A program made the translations under genes and the position numbers. Shown here piece by piece: positions 45,401 to 55,142 of a DNA stretch of 64,000 nt. The first letter of the stretch is position 1. Each line of letters opens with the position of its first letter. The notes under the pieces were generated by a model, which worked only from the letters and a program-made list of their open reading frames with translations, was not told the DNA's origin and ran no database searches. Source of the DNA: Setomelanomma holmii (Eukaryota > Ascomycota > Dothideomycetes > Pleosporales > Phaeosphaeriaceae). The DNA lies in the NCBI GenBank assembly GCA_010015745.1, contig ML978175.1:248001-312000 (forward strand), given 5' to 3'.

Positions 45401-47212
45401 GGCTCGCCGTTCAGCAGCTCTCAGCAAGGTCAGAAAATAGAGCGAATCATCTCGGATATCCTCCAACAGGCGGGAGGCGTGCTCAAGGTGATACTGATCA
45501 TAAGCATCGAGATGCTGGTCTTCCCCTTGTATTGCGGTCTACTTCTCGACCTCGCCATGCTTCCACTTTTCAAGAACGCCACACTCTACACCCGTTGGCA
45601 ATTTGCTTGCGGGAGTCCGTGGACATCTGGCTTCGTGCATTGGTTCATTGGTACATGCTACATGTTCCACTTTGCTTTGTTCGTCTCGATGTGTCGCAAG
45701 ATCATGCGGAAGGGCGTCCTCTACTTCATCCGCGATCCAGACGACCCGACCTTCCATCCTGTGCGCGATGTACTCGAGCGGAGTGTCACCACTCAACTAC
45801 GCAAGATTGCATTCAGTGCACTTGTCTACGGCGCCCTGGTCATTGTTTGCTTGGGAGGCGTTGTGTGGAGTCTCAGCCGCCTGACCTCTGGTGTGCTGCC
45901 CATTCATTGGACCACGGAAGCTCCGTCCCTGGAGTTTCCACTGGATCTCCTTTTCTACAACTTCCTCACTCCGGTCATTATCAAATTCTACAAGCCTAGC
46001 GACAGCCTGCACACGGTTTACAAATGGTGCTTCAAGAAGTGTGCGGGCTTCCTCCTTCTATCGAGCTTTCTATTCGGCGAGAAGTTCGAAAAGCAGGAGA
46101 GTACCGCTGGAAAATACGTCCGAGCTCCGGCATCAGACCAGGTTCGTGTCCCAAAAGGTCAGCCCGTTTTCATCGAAGTCGACAAAGACAACAAGCGCAA
46201 AGATGGCAGAGATGGTAACGAGGAAGGTGGTGTGCACAACTCCGACATGGTGATTATGGTCTTTATTCCCAATTGGTTCCGTGTGCGCATCTTCGCCTTC
46301 GTCGTGACCATCTGGATCTTCATGGGTCTCAGCGGTGTTGGCGTTACCATCGTGCCACTACTGTTTGGTCGAAATCTCTTTTCCCTCGTCTTGCCAAATA
46401 CAGTCGAAATGAACGACATTCACGCCTTTTCACTCGGAGTGTACACACTCGGCAGCATCGCCTACTCGGCTTACCACGCCTACAATTTCGTCGTCAGCAT
46501 CAATCGACCAGTGCCATCGCCAATGGCTACTCTGAATAGAGTCGCAACCACCACTTCACGCGTCGGCCTGCGAGTGCTGAGGTTCACATACGTGTGGGCC
46601 AGCTTGGTCTTTGCCATCCCATTCCTGTTCGCAGTCTTGATCGAACTCTACCTCCTAATGCCTCTGCATGCTTACCTTGGACCTGCGGAGCCGCATGTCG
46701 TGCATCTCATCCAAGACTGGACCCTGGGCTTCCTGTACTCCCGCCTCGCGGCTCGACTCATCTTTGCGAATCGGCAATCGCGCCCCGCACGCGCGTTCAA
46801 CGCTGTTGTTCGCGACGGCTATCTTTACCCCAACGCTCGAATCGCAACGCGCTGCTTCCTCCTTCCCGTGCTAGGTGTTTGGCTCGTCGCCATCGCTATT
46901 CCTTCAAGTCTCGCATTCACTACAAGTCGTACACTCTACGCCGGTGCGACTGAGCACACACGCAACATGGTCTGGCGATTCAGCTTCCCAGCTGTCGGGC
47001 TTAGTCTGATCGCTATGTGGGCCAGCAAGGAGGCGGTCAGGATGCTCAATCGATGGCGCTTGGTGGTCAGAGATGAGGTGTATCTGATTGGTGAACGCTT
47101 GCATAATTTTGGGGAGAAGAAGGCGCCCATGCAGAGTCGGGCAACGGAAGAAGCGATCACGGCGGCGTCGCAGGCTGCCGGACCCGAGGGCGCGGTGGTT
47201 AATGTGCGATGA
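42461..47212 (+). CDS. doa10: ERAD RING-CH E3 ubiquitin ligase Doa10 / MARCH6 (1583 aa)
   Basis: Polytopic ligase of the ER and inner nuclear membrane that ubiquitinates misfolded cytosolic and membrane proteins (ERAD-C). Single uninterrupted exon of 1583 codons. The N-terminal RING-CH finger is complete: C47, C50, C64, C66, H74, C77, C90 and C93 (CRIC, PCKCSG, HQECLMEWL, CELC), the C4HC3 order of MARCH proteins. It is followed by membrane helices at about residues 130-155 and 297-315 and a long acidic, disordered cytosolic insert (about 330-690). Then come further helices, including the conserved central TEB4-Doa10 segment (AGVIYWGSQIITTLMHLGG area, about residues 790-810) and the C-terminal cluster (about 1290-1540). 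The size compares with 1319 aa in yeast Ssm4; most of the extra length is the acidic insert. It may cooperate with Ubc6/Ubc7-type enzymes, which are not in this window. Confidence 0.95.
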   Translation: MAPDAATSTERPPNEAHGIAFGTGGEPSYDNDTARARQVDKDEADTCRICRGEGSADEPLFYPCKCSGSIKYVHQECLMEWLSHTQKKHCELCKTSFRFTKLYHPGMPNRIPTTVFIRRAAMHVVSMFLTWCRGVLVACVWLLLLPWCMRVVWRSLFWVGDGGWSQNIFLDALEQGNSPKLTPFNISAPRPLIETVATAGVAHDNTTWMPFLSGLFAMDDNATASQPAAWTFAKRLLFGFPLPLASYSTPETNQTMLNRTFDPLGIRSPSLLSDVPFFELFGSKTLNRFIIDVLEGQIITLLVVVAFILIFLIREWVVQQQPVINMVALGDNAAVPRAVHHDHQDEAEPEAAQDDGERGADVPIQQAENTDENNAILERDIAETEAPPVQQLQPPNSETAAFPPRSSSLPRTTNPEPSGTDPESPSSIQRPHMPSRDRSFIATGIRRSLEEGNDWSFENLAESSQTEAAAPPTVPNSWDDQDSEDSHAAQNAGTVSDQEQDSEHSSESWQQVADVIAECDSDQVLEGEQPLDKAKTIAADSSTDEAIQDQNTGVGRLITPRTTTDGDDLSTQSNVGSEEESEFSLDSADLENSHQVADNNAAIVDAASDTRERQAPPVAPRQPPQNIFNHVLDWMFGDIAPAAPQAEEPGNDEQIVRNLAEEAPFVPFVGNGPQEPAHAPAQDPEVAAAAAQAGIDINEQEAIEDAEDLEGILELIGMQGPIVGLFQNVLFSAVLISATLACAVWLPYLWGKVVILVMGSPVSLLIKLPLQIIATLTDLIVDFALIVLAGVIYWGSQIITTLMHLGGSGDVAQATDGRIASMSATTRSLAEGAMDRIAKIFLESPLSPGPDYFRLSVNSHAALRGLQNSTSSALNETSNIANALIERASADSPLSFIWRTVVGVPYVLQSAVAWLFNQSSTLLSWMWTSKSYKITFDLDLGHNTTTAYTTMERWTASDRMIAIFAGYAFFALAGAVYLKRGSPFSSSQQGQKIERIISDILQQAGGVLKVILIISIEMLVFPLYCGLLLDLAMLPLFKNATLYTRWQFACGSPWTSGFVHWFIGTCYMFHFALFVSMCRKIMRKGVLYFIRDPDDPTFHPVRDVLERSVTTQLRKIAFSALVYGALVIVCLGGVVWSLSRLTSGVLPIHWTTEAPSLEFPLDLLFYNFLTPVIIKFYKPSDSLHTVYKWCFKKCAGFLLLSSFLFGEKFEKQESTAGKYVRAPASDQVRVPKGQPVFIEVDKDNKRKDGRDGNEEGGVHNSDMVIMVFIPNWFRVRIFAFVVTIWIFMGLSGVGVTIVPLLFGRNLFSLVLPNTVEMNDIHAFSLGVYTLGSIAYSAYHAYNFVVSINRPVPSPMATLNRVATTTSRVGLRVLRFTYVWASLVFAIPFLFAVLIELYLLMPLHAYLGPAEPHVVHLIQDWTLGFLYSRLAARLIFANRQSRPARAFNAVVRDGYLYPNARIATRCFLLPVLGVWLVAIAIPSSLAFTTSRTLYAGATEHTRNMVWRFSFPAVGLSLIAMWASKEAVRMLNRWRLVVRDEVYLIGERLHNFGEKKAPMQSRATEEAITAASQAAGPEGAVVNVR

Positions 47213-47597
47213 TGAGAGACGCCGCATGTATCCAATTTGTCTCTAGAAAGATCAGCACAGGGTGCTTTCGTCGATAAGAGCATTTGGCATGGAAGGTGTT
47301 CTCGGTGCATTGGGCATTGCGGGAAGCTAGGTCATGGTCTTCTCACTGTATTGATACCACACACTCTACTTAATCCAGAGTACATACATTCCCTCCATTA
47401 CAGTATTTGCACCGAAAGCTCGGCCAGATTCAAGTTTGAAGTCACTGGGCCTGACGGGCTGGCTACACTGTTGATATTTGGTACCGAAAGACCCCTCTCT
47501 TGCTCGCGCGGTTCCTGCATCCCACGAACGGCTTCCATTCATGACTTTTCCCTTCTGACCTTTTCTGTTTCTCAGTCTCACCAAATTTGCAATCATC
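47213..47597. other. Intergenic spacer
   Basis: 385 bp between the DOA10 stop and the next small gene, in the same orientation. The last 80 bp are T/C-rich, as expected of a fungal core promoter. No coding content is seen. Confidence 0.35.
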
Positions 47598-47918
47598 ATG
47601 TCGTCCACCGCCGCCGCTGTACTGGCTTACCTCGACACAATCCTCCTAACATTCGCCCATGACGGCTCCACCTTCGAAGCCTCATACTCCCCAATCCCAA
47701 CCAGTCTTCGCTTCTTCTCACCCACTGCAACAGGCAATCCCGATACTTTTCGGTCCGACGCTGGCATCTTGCTCTTCATGCTGTTCATCTTCACTACGAT
47801 TCCAATGCATGAGTACCTCTTGTATCAAGATACGGCCATGAGGACGAAATGGGTATTGCTGGGGTGTATCGCAAGATTGGTGGTGCTGATCAGGGGTGGG
47901 CAAATATTATGCTGGTAA
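47598..47918 (+). CDS. Small predicted membrane protein (106 aa)
   Basis: An ORF of 106 codons with an ATG preceded by aatcatc after a T/C-rich stretch, a good fungal start context. Two hydrophobic segments are visible, GILLFMLFIFTTIPM (about 56-70) and KWVLLGCIARLVVLI (about 84-98), with a Ser/Pro/Thr-rich N-terminal part. The spacing suggests a two-pass membrane protein with short loops. I recognise no family. The opposite strand is shorter and less coherent. The last ten codons (RGGQILCW) look unlike a conserved end, so the true gene may splice out before its stop. Confidence 0.5.
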   Translation: MSSTAAAVLAYLDTILLTFAHDGSTFEASYSPIPTSLRFFSPTATGNPDTFRSDAGILLFMLFIFTTIPMHEYLLYQDTAMRTKWVLLGCIARLVVLIRGGQILCW

Positions 47919-47977
47919 CAATGACAACGGTGCTGTGGTTTATTTGAATTACTTTAACATTTAACAATTGCGGTTCG

Positions 47978-50112
47978 TTGAATACGCTTGAAATCAGCGG
48001 AGACAGAAATCGAATCACGACGAAGCGACACGTTGCCGCTGCTCTTCATCTTCTTCGATGTCGTCCTGAGCTAAGTTCGAAGGTACTGCGGTGTGTTGCA
48101 CCAGCTCAAATGACTACCGTTGCATGGCGCCTGGCACGAGCTATGCGTCTCCACAATACGAATCTTGATGGATACAATGGAAGCCGCGTATGAAGAAGCG
48201 TTCCCGCAACAACGTTCGAGTGAGGACAACAGATATGTGAGAATGTTGGTCTGATGGAGCACAACACTTTTTAAGCGTTCACACGCGGACTCGCCCGCCA
48301 GACAAAGTCCGACCGTGGCGTCGATGATATGCAGGAACTTCTCAACCATGTTCCAATTTCCGAAGCCGCCATCATCCACTATGATCCGAAAGGCTTCGGG
48401 CGCTGCGACACAACATCGTACAGACTTGGTGGACCCAAGATGACAAGTGACAACATCAAGAAGTATTTCTCGCAGGTGGCATCGAGATGGACAGAGGAAG
48501 CGAACTCGGAGTCGGACACCTTCGAACTTGATGCATAAGTGAAGGACAAGCTCTCTAGTCACCCAGAGTACGAAAAGCTCGAGGCTGACTCGCAGGACAT
48601 TCTAACACGCGACCACGAAGCTCTGCAAACGAAGGGCGTGCTCGATGAAGACGATCAATACGGTTACCTTGGTATGCGAAGACCAACGGCGAAAAGTACA
48701 GTGATCTGCCAGATGCTACTCTGATGCTTGGGCTTCACAAAGAGCTAGACTATCACCCTGCCCATTGCAAAATTCGGCGGCACGACACTCCCATTGCCTT
48801 GCGCAAAGAAGTTCCGAAAGAAACTGTCGAAAGTGCGCAAAGACGCCCCCGAATCGTTGAGAACACACCAGTTTCGGCGTAAGACCATCGTGACGAAGGA
48901 GAGACTAGTCTGGAAAATGACGATGGTGATACGGGAGATTTGGATGAGGATTTTCTTCGTCGAGTCCAATGCTGAGTCGGAAGTATTGGAAGACTTAGTA
49001 GAGGGACAGGTTATCATTGTGCGAGATGATGACGATGATGTGAGTGAGCTGCGAAGTTACAGACATAATATACTCATTGAAGAACTAGGAGCTCACTAAA
49101 GGCGAGCCAAATAATCGCTGGGCTAAATTTATCACTAGTCAGGTCGCAAAGGTTTGTGTTTCTGTGTTCGTCTAGTACTCCCAAATCAACCTTGTGAAGC
49201 AAGATATAGGGGTGCCGAACAACGATGTTTCTTGCTTTTTGTGCCGACTCGATTCTATGATGCCCAGCAAGTCAAAGAACAAGACGGATGGACATCGTCT
49301 AAGCTAGACGCCCATCTTAAGAGCAAGGAACATTCCCGCCGCGAGCGACTTTGCAGACAATTCAAGATTGACAAAGCAGCCGGTGGCAAAGTCAAATGCC
49401 CAGCCTGTAGTTAGCGTTCCTTCACAAACGCGTCTAAAATCTTGGGGCATGCTGCAAAGGAACGTCCTGTGGAGATGTGGTTAGATGGAGAGGAGATAAA
49501 TGAGAGTGAGGGTGAGGCAGATCACGAGGCAGGCGGAGGAGAAGATGGTGACGATCTCCTACTTGAGCAGGAGGCTCAGAAGCTCGGAAGCTTCCAGTTC
49601 ACGGGCATAGTTGTTCCTAGCTACGAAGACGTGAATACCTGTAGTAATTAACTCTTTCACACATAGCTCTTTGCAGTCGAATCCGTAAGCCTACCGGACA
49701 ACAGTGATCTTGGTTGGGCAAGCAATGAGGCCAGCCCTTAGGAAGCACATCTATATACGATTGTAAAGCCCAGACAGCCGGACAATAGCGAATTTGGTCG
49801 GGCAGATGGTGAGCCGAGCCTGAATTGTGCACCCCCGTCCACGATGGCGGAATCGCGTGAGCCGGACACCAGTGATTCTGGTCGGGCAGAGAGTGATCCT
49901 AGCCTGAGCAGAGCACATCTAACCACGATTGCGGACCCAACAGCCCGGACGGCAGTGACTTTGGTCGGTACGATCATGAAGCGCGCACCATCGGATCACA
50001 GCAGCCCACCACTGCAAAACTGCGTGACCCAGACGTCAGCTATTTTGGTCGGCTCGGTTGCACAGGAACGCACCAGTAGATCGCAGCAGCGCACGACCGT
50101 ACACACGAACAA
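47978..50112 (+). pseudogene. Decayed gene: zinc-finger-like segment and C-terminal 28-residue repeats
   Basis: A string of protein-like segments on the plus strand is broken by stops and frameshifts. Segment 1 (48329-48724) reads across an in-frame TAA at 48536-48538, ...DTFELDA*VKDKLSSHPEYEKLE.... At about 48670 the sense passes to another frame (WYAKTNGEKYSDLPDATLMLGLHKELDYHP), which itself meets a stop. Segment 2 (49154-49651) contains KLDAHLKSKEHSRRERL, then KVKCPACS, an in-frame TAG at 49412-49414 and RSFTNASKILGHAAKE, resembling a degraded C2H2-type zinc finger. It continues into an acidic stretch. Segment 3 is the 84 bp repeat array with the peptide PDNSDFGRA. I do not recognise the parent family. 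At least three independent lesions make an intact gene unlikely, although introns could hide some of them. Confidence 0.6.
49694..50112 (+). repeat. Imperfect tandem array, five 84-bp units
   Basis: The marker CCGGAC (or CCAGAC) followed by ...AGTGAT/C..TTGGTCGG recurs at 49694, 49778, 49862, 49945 and 50029. The spacings are 84, 84, 83 and 84 bp. In one frame each unit encodes PD[NTG]S[DE]xGRA...EPSL..AHL.TI. The 83 bp step is a one-base loss that moves the peptide into the next frame. Units are adjacent without unique spacers, so this is a coding minisatellite at the end of the decayed gene. Confidence 0.8.
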
Positions 50113-50578
50113 CATGGACATCGCGAGATTAGTCCAGCAGAACGATAATGGCACCACGTTCAGATGATCGATAGAGGTTTGCGCTTGGCACATGTAGACC
50201 GGCCATTTCGCAGTTGGAATGTCCGGTTGCAACACAGCGGCGATATACCTCGGCGACACAATGATCCCGTATATAGAGAAACCAGAGTAATTTACTCCCG
50301 AATGAAACATTGGATGATCAAGCAGACTTATTGGTTGAGAATATTGTCTAGAATAGAGGCGTCGCAGGTCTGATGCGCTCGCTTCGCACTGTGCTAACGC
50401 GCTCTAGCCCCTGATCCAACCAATCACACACTGACCAACTCCGCACCATCCCACCATCCAAATCTTCTATCCTTTCAGTAGATTGCTCAATATGTCGATG
50501 CTACTTCTGCAACGAACCAGCTAAATATTAACAATACATTGCAGCTAAAACCGGGAAAAATCTCATCAAGCAACAACT

Positions 50579-50669
50579 GGCTCGGTGGTGTAGTTGGTTA
50601 TCACGTCAGTCTAACAAGGCACTCGCCCTCGGACACTGAAGGTCCCGAGTTCAAACCTCGGCTGAGTCA
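50579..50669 (+). tRNA. tRNA-Val (anticodon AAC) with a 17-nt intron
   Basis: The cloverleaf folds completely. The 7-bp acceptor stem GGCTCGG / CTGAGTC has two G-T wobbles, followed by discriminator A50669. The D arm GTGTAGTTGGTTATCAC is the fungal tRNA-Val form. The anticodon stem TCAGT / ACTGA encloses the loop CTAACA plus C, and the T arm is CCGAG-TTCAAAC-CTCGG. The anticodon AAC is at loop positions 34-36. The extra 17 bases (AGGCACTCGCCCTCGGA) between positions 37 and 38 sit exactly at the canonical nuclear tRNA intron site. The mature tRNA would be 74 nt before CCA addition. Box A and box B elements are internal. Confidence 0.93.
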
Positions 50670-51029
50670 TCTCTTGCGCTTCGCAGCGTTTGTTTTTGGT
50701 TTTGTAGGGTGTATCTGGGTAGTTGCGGTGTTGGTGGTCGATCCGGGAAGATTTTAGACAAAAATTGATATTTTGGGTAACCAAGTAGGCCGAAGAATCT
50801 CAATTTATTTTTGCATTTGCTTTGGAACGCAAAAAAATAATTCAAACAGTTTGGATCACGTTGAGATACATTGACGTTGGTGGTGATGGTACATTGCTAG
50901 ATGATGTGAATTTCGAAGCTCGAACACGAGAACTACCCCAACACCCGCACCAATTTTTTCAGGCGACTACTCTGGTAGAAACACAGCGATTCTCGACACG
51001 ACGATAATTGAAATTACCAAATTTTCACC
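50670..51029. other. Intergenic region between tRNA-Val and the ECM15-like gene
   Basis: 360 bp. Apart from the Pol III terminator it holds only the promoter and 5' untranslated region of the ECM15-like gene; A/T content is locally raised around 50755-50850. No gene is seen. Confidence 0.35.
50693..50697 (+). terminator. RNA polymerase III terminator of tRNA-Val
   Basis: A run of five T on the coding strand, 24 bases after the discriminator base, followed by a second T-rich run (GGTTTTG). This is the expected Pol III termination signal. Confidence 0.6.
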
Positions 51030-51436
51030 ATGTCGTCCTCTGCAGACCTCACGAAACTGCCTACCCCACCAGCGTGCATTGCAGACTTCTGCCTTATCCC
51101 GCTCGGCACACCGACAGCTTCCGTATCAAAAGAGGTTGCGCAAGTTCAACGGCTTTTAAAGCAAAGTGGCCTCGAGTACTCCATGCACTCTGCTGGGACA
51201 ACTGTTGGTGCGTCTCATCTAACTATCGAACATTCATAAACGCAAGCTCATTATCATTTACAGAAGGTTCATGGGACGATGTCATGAGAGTCATTGGTCA
51301 ATGTCATGCTATGCTGCACCAGAACGGTGTTGTCAGGATCCAGAGCGACATCAGAGTAGGAAGCAGGACGGACAAGAAGCAAACTCACCAGGACAAGGTT
51401 GCCGCCGTGGAGAAGCTGCTCAAGGAGGACGCTTGA
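51030..51436 (+). CDS. ECM15: UPF0045 / thiamine-binding-like protein, Ecm15 family (116 aa)
   Basis: Small cytosolic protein of the MTH1187/YkoF-like ferredoxin-fold family (the group of yeast Ecm15); bacterial relatives bind thiamine. Two exons, 51030-51207 and 51264-51436, flank a 56 bp intron (GTGCGT donor, TTTACAG acceptor), giving 116 aa, the family length. Landmarks: the first strand ADFCLIPLGTPTASVSKEVAQVQRLLKQSGL, the central YSMHSAGTTVEGSWDDVM, which after splicing contains the family G-T-x-x-E-G signature, the helix VIGQCHAMLHQNG, and the last strand RIQSDIRVGSRTDK. Without splicing the frame stops after SHLTIEHS, so the intron is required. The role in fungi (sphingolipid, cell wall or thiamine phenotypes) is not settled. 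Confidence 0.92.
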
Positions 51437-52527
51437 TTTCTGGTGATTTGGCAGGAACTCGGATGTATATCGGACATGCAATGGCAGTGGTGGATGTGGC
51501 TTTCAAACACTCTGGACCCACGCTCCACCAGATCGACGCTTAGAGCAGGTAAAAGAAACCCTCTACGTCCAGTTCCAAGATCTAGATGGCGGGAGACAAG
51601 CGCACTACGAGGTAGCCTGAGATCTACTGCAACGATTATCGTGCCTATGCATATATGTTTCACATGTTACCGCACTGGGCTTCACTGAGCAGGCGCGCGT
51701 CAACAAACACTCCTGCTACAATCCACAGCACCTTCTAGATGGTGAACAAGTCGCGTACACACCGCTTTCCCCATGATATCGTGGTACCCTATCGATAGGA
51801 TATACGGACTCGTCGTCCCATTGGCGGATATGTGCTCGACGACAGTGAAGAAGCTGGGGTAGCCGGCCGGTACCTTGAAGCGAGGGCGCGCGGACAACTC
51901 TGTGGCTTAACAAACAGGGCAGAAATTTCAGCGGTGTGTGCGGACTAGGATACGCGATACGGGAGAATGCGGAGTGGGGGGTTGGCGCAGGAGGCTGTTG
52001 TGATGAAGTGCATGTACTGTGTGAAAACCATCGTAGCTCTTATTTTTGTATCGGTATACATGCTCTGGTACTTCTCAAGCCGTCGTAGCCAATTGCTGAA
52101 TTATTGTGACGACGAGCTGCCGCAGTTAAACCGGACTCCGACACCTAATCGCCCCGACTATTTCGAGACGAAGTGGGTACCTGACAGGCGGTGTGCACGG
52201 GCGCACAAGGAAAAGTTGGCGCGTGTGTCCTGGCATCATCGAAAGCCTGCCGCAAGCTTCCCGATTGTCCGGAACATCCCCTTCACCTCACTCCACCCTC
52301 ACCTCACGAGTGCCATCACGAGCGTGCACAACTTGCCCATTCTCGCCGTCCAACGAATTCATCGACACCGCACCGCCGTCACGCTCACAATCGGTCGCGT
52401 GGTTCGCATGGGAGATCCACGAGGCAACGGAAGGCATGCACGCGACCGCCTCGGCGAGCCACAACAACACCGCCCACGTCGCTGAAGCCTCAACGCCTGT
52501 ATCGCACACGTTGCGCCGACCGTAATC
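51437..52527. other. Intergenic interval, 1.1 kb
   Basis: This lies between the ECM15-like gene and Mdm34. A 172-codon frame on the plus strand (51967-52485) has a hydrophobic patch near its start but an Arg/His-rich, non-protein-like remainder, and I do not support it. The last 250 bp are C/A-rich, like a 5' untranslated region. Confidence 0.4.
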
Positions 52528-54327
52528 ATGGCGTTCAACTTCAACTGGTCACCGTTGATGGCGGATACATCGCGCGCACGCGACATGCTCACCACCGCGC
52601 TGAACAAATCGCCTAAGCCGCCCATTATCGTCGACGACATCATTGTAACCGAACTGAATCTTGGCACAACACCGCCCGAGCTGGAGATACTAGAGATTGG
52701 AGATCTGGCAGAGGATCGCTTCCGCGGCATATTCAAGATGTCGTACTCTGGCGATGCCTTCCTGACGCTGAAAACAAAGGTCCAGGCAAATCCGCTCAAG
52801 ACATACCTTTCAGGCAAACCAGACTTTGCATCGCCTGAGCCACTAGCAGCATCGTCTGGCCTGACAATACCGCTGCAGATTACCTTATCGGACATACGCT
52901 TATCGGGCTTTGTCATCTTGGTGTTCTCCAAGCAGAAGGGCTTGACTCTGGTGTTCAGGAACGACCCACTGGAGTCTTTGAAGGTATCTTCAACCTTTGA
53001 CTCGATACCGTTCGTACGGGACTATCTTCAAAAGGAAATCGAGGGGCAACTGCGCGTGCTCTTCATGGAAGACTTGCCAGCCATCATACATCGCTTATCG
53101 TTGCGCCTGTGGTCCCCAGAGTTCCAAGAGCTTGAGACGGAAGCGCGGCTGGAAGGCAACAACGACGACACTGTGCCTATCGACCCGCTTGCGACACCGC
53201 CTCAAGATGCCGTCGATGCTTTCGGCAACCCCCTCAACGAGTCACAAATTTCCGCCTTGTCGCTCGACACCAGCGGCGAGATCCATGCCTCCTTCTCGCA
53301 GAAGAACATCCTCCGCTTGGCGGCATTATCAGAGTCACAGCACACACTGTCGCTATTTACACCTGGGATACGCGACGCCGTCTTCCGTGCCTGGGCAGGA
53401 CATCCAGACAGACTTGAGACGGGTTTGGCCACGCCAGGTCTTACAAGAGGCAGCCTGTCCAGGATACAGTCCACCTTCGGCAGTGTGAGGTCGGGCGCGT
53501 CATCAGTCGCATCTGGAAGCACTGGCAACGACACGCATAGCTCGCGCCCATCGCTTGCGACCTCACATTCCATGTCGGCTGGTCTCAGCTTAGGCGCCAG
53601 TCGATCACGTACTGGTCAGGTTCGCAAGCGCAAGAAGCGAGTTGTTGATCTACGCAAGCACAAGGACGGTGTGGACTCTGGCGTGTCGACGGAAGCTCCT
53701 ACGCCTCTACCGAGCACGTATGCATCTGAGACCTCGAGCATCATTCACGAGGAACCAGAAGCTGAGGCTGAGCTCGCTACACCACCACGGACACCGGTAA
53801 AACTGGGTCTGCAGTACAACAGCAAGCACGGCAGTCTTGATATTGGCGAACCAACCAGGATATCAGAGAGTTCTGACACTCTGCTACCTGCTGCCCCAAT
53901 ACTGTCCAAGGCTCCAGCGAGGTCGAAGTCGAAACAGCGTGACGATGTACGACCTCCGCCATCAACGCAAGTAGAGGATTTTGCACAGACCCCGACGAGA
54001 CCACGACACTCCTCGAAACGTCCTTCGCTGTCCCGCACGTCACTTCGACAAGCTCAACAATCCACATCGCCCCTCCTTCGCTCCCTATCGTTCGACAAGG
54101 TTTCAGCACTGTCCTCGCCACCGACAGAGGAGGCAGCTGGCTCTGGCGGCATTCTCGAACAGGCTTGGATGATGAAGATGGCACAAGAGATTGCACGCAA
54201 GGTCCAGGAAGAGAAAGACAAGGCCGATCGACTACGAAGCCAAGGTTCAAGTTCAAAGGGTCCAACAAGCGGAGGTGTTTGGGCTGGTGAAGAAGATGTT
54301 GATGCACCTCCAGCGTACGTTGCATGA
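52528..54327 (+). CDS. mdm34: ERMES subunit Mdm34 (599 aa)
   Basis: Outer mitochondrial membrane subunit of the ER-mitochondria encounter structure (with Mmm1, Mdm10 and Mdm12), which tethers the two organelles and transports phospholipids. Single exon of 599 aa. The N-terminus [13 protein letters not shown] is diagnostic for Mdm34 and opens the SMP lipid-binding domain (about residues 1-195). That domain includes [42 protein letters not shown], and the closing REYL-like [33 protein letters not shown]. The rest is disordered, with the basic patch [14 protein letters not shown] (about residues 366-379) and Ser/Thr-rich stretches seen in filamentous-fungal Mdm34. A short C-terminal helix [21 protein letters not shown] precedes the end. 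The length agrees with homologues. Confidence 0.95.
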   Translation: MAFNFNWSPLMADTSRARDMLTTALNKSPKPPIIVDDIIVTELNLGTTPPELEILEIGDLAEDRFRGIFKMSYSGDAFLTLKTKVQANPLKTYLSGKPDFASPEPLAASSGLTIPLQITLSDIRLSGFVILVFSKQKGLTLVFRNDPLESLKVSSTFDSIPFVRDYLQKEIEGQLRVLFMEDLPAIIHRLSLRLWSPEFQELETEARLEGNNDDTVPIDPLATPPQDAVDAFGNPLNESQISALSLDTSGEIHASFSQKNILRLAALSESQHTLSLFTPGIRDAVFRAWAGHPDRLETGLATPGLTRGSLSRIQSTFGSVRSGASSVASGSTGNDTHSSRPSLATSHSMSAGLSLGASRSRTGQVRKRKKRVVDLRKHKDGVDSGVSTEAPTPLPSTYASETSSIIHEEPEAEAELATPPRTPVKLGLQYNSKHGSLDIGEPTRISESSDTLLPAAPILSKAPARSKSKQRDDVRPPPSTQVEDFAQTPTRPRHSSKRPSLSRTSLRQAQQSTSPLLRSLSFDKVSALSSPPTEEAAGSGGILEQAWMMKMAQEIARKVQEEKDKADRLRSQGSSSKGPTSGGVWAGEEDVDAPPAYVA

Positions 54328-55142
54328 GCGAAGCATATGAGATTATGAGAAACGTTATTACGATGGCGTTTTTGGTATATTTGGGATCAAAAAGCAGTCG
54401 GTTTGCGATGTTGTCGTAATGTAATACCGACGAGAAGTATTTGGAATGGTGGGCACGGTCTAGAGGAGCCTGTACATACAGCGGTTGGATGGATGGATGT
54501 CTGGGGCTTGCGGCATGGTACGCTTACTTTCACTTGGGATATCGCTACTCAAGAAGAGTCTCATCGTTAATAGCTGTTCAAGCACATCATTTGACCTCAC
54601 TTGCATTCATGACCTGGTGCTCTGACATCAGCCCTATCGTTTTTGGACTGTTCTGGCGCTGCTTGTGACAAGGGACAAAGGCATCGGAAACCATAGAGGA
54701 GCAACCATCATTGCGCAATGTGTGTACGCCACGCCAGCATTGCACCTACCTCGCGCAGCGGGCCCGCAGTGCCGTCACCAGGTCTAGTAAAACTTCCTGG
54801 AGACCTTCGGTAGCCATACGAGCAGCACAGACACTCTTTTGGGTTGATGAAGTACCTTGCAGTAGTACATCATCAGCTACTCGTGCGATGAAATCAGGAT
54901 GAATATAGTCAGGCTTTAGGATAGACCCGATAGAAATCATGACCAATCACGAATACTTGCTAGGCCTGGTGTCGTTAGCATTATGGATGCATCACAATAC
55001 GAATTTTATCAGGTTCATCATTGTTCTCGGGCTCAAGTCCGGACCGTCAGGTATTTGCCGACACTCCTTTCCCCGCATAAGATGGGAGCCGACGCCCGAA
55101 ATTCAAACACCGCGGGATTCTCGACAGCTCCCAAGACACCCC
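54328..55142. other. Intergenic interval, 0.8 kb
   Basis: Between Mdm34 and the Zn2Cys6 regulator, in the same orientation. No supportable gene. The last 100 bp before 55143 are A/C-rich. Confidence 0.35.

Noticed and set aside
49694..50112. CRISPR-like array
   Set aside because: Units are contiguous, coding and 84 bp long with no unique spacers; the host is a eukaryote.
51700..51897. 65-codon minus-strand frame with a protein-like start (RFKVPAGYPSFFTVVEHI)
   Set aside because: No ATG at its start, no continuation by splicing that I could find, and flanks look non-coding; perhaps a gene relic but not supportable.
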